Origin: JAGHKQ01 sp041920565
GTDB taxonomy: Bacteria > Bacillota > Bacilli > Bacillales > Bacillaceae_G
Reading direction: 5' to 3'
Assembly: GCA_041920565.1 (NCBI GenBank)
Contig: JBHGXS010000067.1
Location: 124,001-188,000 of the forward strand
DNA length: 64,000 bases
Shown here: one piece after another, positions 60,763 to 64,000 of the stretch
Position numbering within the stretch: position 1 is the first letter of the stretch
How the letters are laid out: each line of letters starts with the position of its first letter
Notes under the pieces: generated by a model
What the model was told of the DNA's origin: nothing
Database searches by the model: none
Seen by the model: only the letters and a program-made list of their open reading frames with translations
Program-made: the position numbers and the translations under genes

Positions 60763-61650
60763 TTACACATCCCCAACTCTTCGAATATTACAAAGCGCTC
60801 CTTCATAATACGTACCTGCAAGATCCAGAACCTCTATGGAAGCTCCTGTCATCGGCGCATGCAGCATCTTCCCGTCCCCTGCGTATACGCCTACATGATG
60901 AATGTTTCCGTTGCGTGCAAAGAACAGTAAATCGCCTGGCCGCCATTTTTCTTTCGGAATTTCGGCTCCAACTTCGGCTTGATCATGAGCATCACGCGGG
61001 ATCAAATATCCGCATGCTCTCGCCAACGTATGAGTAAGACCGGAGCAATCATATCCAAACGCGCTCATTCCGCCCCACAGGTACGGCAGTCCTAAAAATT
61101 GCATGCCGTATGCCAGCAGCTCTTCTCCTGTTTTCTTTTCAGTGGGCATAATACCCTCTACAACAATTCCGGCTTCTGCCTTCACCTTTCGAGTTCCATC
61201 CGGTGTCGCAACAAATACCCACTCTCCCTCTTTTTTTAAAAACGGAAGGGATGTTTGAAATACAATGAATTGTTTTTTCTCCTCCTCTTCATCCAATAAA
61301 AGAGTTTGCGGAACTGTAACAATAAAGTTCTGCTTTTGTGTAAAAGTCCCCTTCCCTAACTGGGATTTGTGCATCCAGCCTGGGTACCCCTTCTCGTTTT
61401 TGGATGATGCTTGCGGCAGTACCAGTACCTCTGCCCACTCTCCTTCTTCTTTCACGATTTCTACTTCATCGCCAAGAAGCACCTGAGTTTGCATCAAGTT
61501 GTTTTCGTATAGTCTCATTCGTTCTTTATGCGTTAAGCTGTCCACCCAATATTTCATCCATCCTGAAGCAGAAAGCGCAAGCTCAAGCCACTCTCCTTCT
61601 ACCGGATGCGTCCATACGTTTGCGACAGGTACGCGCACTGTTGCTTTCAT
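60763..61650 (-). CDS. YkfC-like NlpC/P60 gamma-D-glutamyl-L-diamino acid endopeptidase
   Basis: 295 residues. Two N-terminal SH3b-like domains, then a C40 peptidase domain with Cys in FGYDCSGLTHTL, His in NIHHVGVYAGDGKMLHAP. Cleaves muropeptide-derived peptides in the cytoplasm (no signal peptide). Context next to an oligopeptide transporter fits murein-peptide recycling. Start at 61650 follows AAGGAGGAG. Confidence 0.88.
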   Translation of the reverse strand: MKATVRVPVANVWTHPVEGEWLELALSASGWMKYWVDSLTHKERMRLYENNLMQTQVLLGDEVEIVKEEGEWAEVLVLPQASSKNEKGYPGWMHKSQLGKGTFTQKQNFIVTVPQTLLLDEEEEKKQFIVFQTSLPFLKKEGEWVFVATPDGTRKVKAEAGIVVEGIMPTEKKTGEELLAYGMQFLGLPYLWGGMSAFGYDCSGLTHTLARACGYLIPRDAHDQAEVGAEIPKEKWRPGDLLFFARNGNIHHVGVYAGDGKMLHAPMTGASIEVLDLAGTYYEGALCNIRRVGDV

Positions 61651-61675
61651 CGTTTCTCCTCCTTTTGTTACGGAC

Positions 61676-61702
61676 AAAACCATCGCTTTCGGCGATGGTT
61701 TT
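61676..61702. terminator. Hairpin between oppA and the YkfC-like gene
   Basis: AAAACCATCGC/GCGATGGTTTT, a perfect 11-bp stem with a 5-base loop. On the minus strand the T run is only four bases, so it probably lowers, rather than blocks, downstream transcription. Confidence 0.6.
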
Positions 61703-61717
61703 GCTTTTTGTATTATT

Positions 61718-63325
61718 TTATTTCTTGTCAGCCCACTTTAATTCCAAGTAGCCTACAGGATGGTAAACAACGCCTGTTACGTTATCTTTTTGCAAGTATG
61801 TTTTGTTATAAAAGTAAATCGGTACTACCGGAAGTTCTGTTAACAATAACTTCTCTGCTTCATATAAATATTCGAAGCGCTTCTTTTCGTCCTTTTCTTG
61901 CTTGGACTTCTTGATTAATTCGTCATATCGCGCGTTGCTCCATCCTGTACGGTTCATGGAGTTGCCTGTTGTAAAGTTTTCCAAGAAGTTTACAGGATCC
62001 CCATAGTCTGCAAGGAAAGAACTGCGGGAGAATTGGAGCTTACCTGCTTTTTGATCCGCAGAGAACACGTTCCACTCCATATTCGCAAGCTTAACATCTA
62101 CACCTAGTGTTTCTTTAAACATTTGTTGAAGAGCTTCCGCTACCATTTTGTTCGGTTCGCTTGTGCTGTAAGTCAGCGTTACTTCCGGAAGCTGCTTATA
62201 GCCTTCCTCTTTCATGCCTTCTTCTAGCAATTGTTTTGCTTTTGCGGCATTTGTCTTGATTAAATCACCGTTTGTTTTACGGAAGTCTTTTCCATCTGCA
62301 TCTTTAAAGCCGTAGGATACGATACCGTATGCCGCTTTTTGTCCTTGACGTTTTACGTATTTTGCAATTTTCTCTTGGTCAATCGCTAAAGAGAATGCTT
62401 TACGGATTTTTGCATTTTGGAACGGCTCCATTTTTACATTGAAACGGTAAAACTCTAAACCTGCTTGGTCTTCCATTTTTACTTTTCCTTCTTTAATCAG
62501 CTTTTCTGCTAATTCAGATGGAACGCTGGAGGAATCTAATTCTCCTGTTTGATACATTTGATACTCTGTGTTCGGATCGTTCACCATCGCCCACTTGACG
62601 CCGTCAAGCTTCACAGATTTTGCATCCCAATAATGCTCGTTCTTTTCAAATACCATTTCCTTTGAATGTTCCCATTTTGTCAGCTTAAACGGACCATTGC
62701 CTACAAATGTAGACGCTTCTTTCGCCCAGTTTGGATTTTTTTCGGCTACTTCCTTAGGAACCGGGAAGAAAGAAGGGTTTGTAATCACGCTTAAGAAAAA
62801 GGCTTGCGGACTTATTAACTTCACTTCAAATGTATACTTGTCCACCGCTTTTACTTTTACACCATCTGCAGAACCGCTGCCTGTATTGTAAGCTTCGGCG
62901 CCTTCAATGAAATATGCTAAAAATGCAGCAGGAGATGCCAGCTCAGGGCTTAACATACGCTGCCATGCATACTCAAAGTCCTCAGCTGTTACCGGTTTGC
63001 CGTTAGACCATTTCGCGTCTTTTCGCAAATGGAATGTGTATACTTTACCGTCTGAAGAAACATCCCATTTCTCTGCCGCTGCAGCTTCCGGCTTATGATC
63101 TTTGCCAAGACGTGTCAACCCTTCTCCAAGGTTGTTCAACGCATTCCAAGATACCCCGTCAAATCCAATCGGAGGGTCAAAGCTTGTTGGTTCATTACCG
63201 TTGTTTAAGCGTAAAATTTTCTTTGCTTCTTTTCCTTTTTCAGGTGAAGCGGATGAGTCTTGCTTTGCTGTACATGCGCTTAGCACAAGCAGCGCTGCCA
63301 TTAAAATTGCCGACCACTTTTTCAT
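61718..63325 (-). CDS. Oligopeptide ABC transporter substrate-binding lipoprotein
   Basis: SBP family 5 (OppA/DppE type), 535 residues. Lipoprotein signal with lipobox LSAC at about residue 18, then RLNNGNEPTSFDPPIGFDGVSWNALNNLGEGL. Probably binds cell-wall or other peptides. Start overlaps the stop of the ATPase gene (ATGA). Assigned as MppA/DppE-like only by context. Confidence 0.9.
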   Translation of the reverse strand: MKKWSAILMAALLVLSACTAKQDSSASPEKGKEAKKILRLNNGNEPTSFDPPIGFDGVSWNALNNLGEGLTRLGKDHKPEAAAAEKWDVSSDGKVYTFHLRKDAKWSNGKPVTAEDFEYAWQRMLSPELASPAAFLAYFIEGAEAYNTGSGSADGVKVKAVDKYTFEVKLISPQAFFLSVITNPSFFPVPKEVAEKNPNWAKEASTFVGNGPFKLTKWEHSKEMVFEKNEHYWDAKSVKLDGVKWAMVNDPNTEYQMYQTGELDSSSVPSELAEKLIKEGKVKMEDQAGLEFYRFNVKMEPFQNAKIRKAFSLAIDQEKIAKYVKRQGQKAAYGIVSYGFKDADGKDFRKTNGDLIKTNAAKAKQLLEEGMKEEGYKQLPEVTLTYSTSEPNKMVAEALQQMFKETLGVDVKLANMEWNVFSADQKAGKLQFSRSSFLADYGDPVNFLENFTTGNSMNRTGWSNARYDELIKKSKQEKDEKKRFEYLYEAEKLLLTELPVVPIYFYNKTYLQKDNVTGVVYHPVGYLELKWADKK

Positions 63326-64000
63326 ACAATTACCCCTTTCCCACTATATGATTGTATAGAACTTGAGGAAAATGCTTGCTTTGCCCTCGGGTCCTGAAGC
63401 CAACATGCCGTTTGATGGTCTCCTGTAATGGCTGTCATTGGCGGATGCACCGCATCACATACCTCCATTGCCATCGGACAACGATCAACGAAGCCGCAGC
63501 CCTTTGGAGACTGGAACAAATCAGGAGGCGTTCCCGGAATGCTTCGCAACATATCCTCGCGTTTACTATTAAGACTTGGAATACTTTCCAGCAATCCTTT
63601 CGTATACGGGTGAGCCGGTGCCTTGAAAATTTCATGGGAGCTCCCCGTTTCGGCCAATTTACCTGCATACATGACCATGACTCGGTCCGCTACTTGCGCA
63701 ACGACCCCCAGGTCATGGGTAATTAGCAAAATGGATAAATCCAGCTTTTGCTTCAAATCTTCCAGCAGCTCCAATATTTGAGCCTGAATGGTAACGTCCA
63801 AGGCGGTTGTCGGCTCGTCCGCAATCAAGAGAGACGGGTTACAAGCTAACGCCATAGCAATGACGATACGCTGCCGCTGTCCGCCGCTGAAATGGTGCGG
63901 ATATTGACTTAGCCTTGCACGAGGGTTAGGAATCCCTACTAAATCCAGCAGTTCCAATGCCCGGTCTTTCGCCTGTTTTTTTGTAATTCCAAGATGCGTC
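63322..64000 (-). CDS. Oligopeptide ABC transporter ATP-binding protein (5' end outside window)
   Basis: OppD/DppD-type ATPase, C-terminal 226 residues. Signature QYPHHFSGGQRQRIVIA, Walker B LLIADEPTTALD, H-loop LLITHDLG, and the C-terminal oligopeptide-ATPase motif CGFVDRCPMAMEVC (possible Fe-S Cys cluster). The frame is open to the window edge; an internal TTG at 63957 is not the start. N-terminal Walker A lies beyond. Confidence 0.9.
   Translation of the reverse strand, partial: THLGITKKQAKDRALELLDLVGIPNPRARLSQYPHHFSGGQRQRIVIAMALACNPSLLIADEPTTALDVTIQAQILELLEDLKQKLDLSILLITHDLGVVAQVADRVMVMYAGKLAETGSSHEIFKAPAHPYTKGLLESIPSLNSKREDMLRSIPGTPPDLFQSPKGCGFVDRCPMAMEVCDAVHPPMTAITGDHQTACWLQDPRAKQAFSSSSIQSYSGKGVIV

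Overview
The window is a chromosomal segment of a low-to-moderate GC, endospore-forming Bacillaceae bacterium. Evidence includes spoIIID, spoIIQ, spoIID, spoIIR and spo0F, Bacillus-type ribosome binding sites, and gene order matching the spo0F - fba - rho - prfA - upp - atp - murAA - mbl region of Bacillus. An 11-gene nuo operon between atp and murAA is a feature I associate with the B. cereus side of the family rather than B. subtilis. Species cannot be fixed from sequence alone.

Layout, almost all housekeeping genes on the minus strand. 0-3.3 kb: fabZ, mbl, spoIIID. 3.4-9.4 kb: accessory stretch with a truncated phosphoesterase, small membrane proteins, a DUF6232 protein, spoIIQ, a DUF4139 protein, a Sir2 remnant and a NERD protein. 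9.4-14.3 kb: spoIID, a secreted helical protein, murAA, ywmB, ywzB. 14.3-24.9 kb: nuoN to nuoA (A,B,C,D,H,I,J,K,L,M,N; no E,F,G). 25.7-28.6 kb: a plus-strand c-di-GMP GGDEF/EAL protein preceded by a short leader ORF. 28.7-36.2 kb: full atp operon. 36.3-46.7 kb: Vpr-like protease, upp, glyA, ywlG, rpiB, ywlE, then a plus-strand electrophile/quinone detoxification operon with a YodB/CatR-like operator, then mntP. 46.7-52.7 kb: ywlC (Sua5) with a dense DnaA-box cluster at its 5' side, ywlB, spoIIR, prmC, prfA, tdk, rpmE2. 52.8-59.6 kb: rho, glpX, a second murA, tal, fbaA, spo0F, ywjG. 59.7-64 kb: a decayed beta-lactamase-like gene, a YkfC-type endopeptidase and an oligopeptide ABC transporter cut by the window edge.

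The least explained structure is a set of dispersed intergenic arrays. Five copies (9.2, 11.6, 40.9, 45.9, 59.8 kb) contain 2-9 degenerate units with core AATTGCACCAAA, spaced 20 and 21 bp (often strictly alternating, i.e. about two helical turns). Several carry a head hairpin of terminator type and a conserved tail, and in every copy the tail points at the 3' end of a neighbouring gene. A sequence-unrelated array with the same 21/20/21 spacing lies at 49.4 kb. A separate hairpin-forming repeat of about 120 bp sits inside both the nuo and atp operons. The accessory genes show repeated decay: two truncation remnants, one gene with two in-frame stops, and three probable N-terminal frameshifts.
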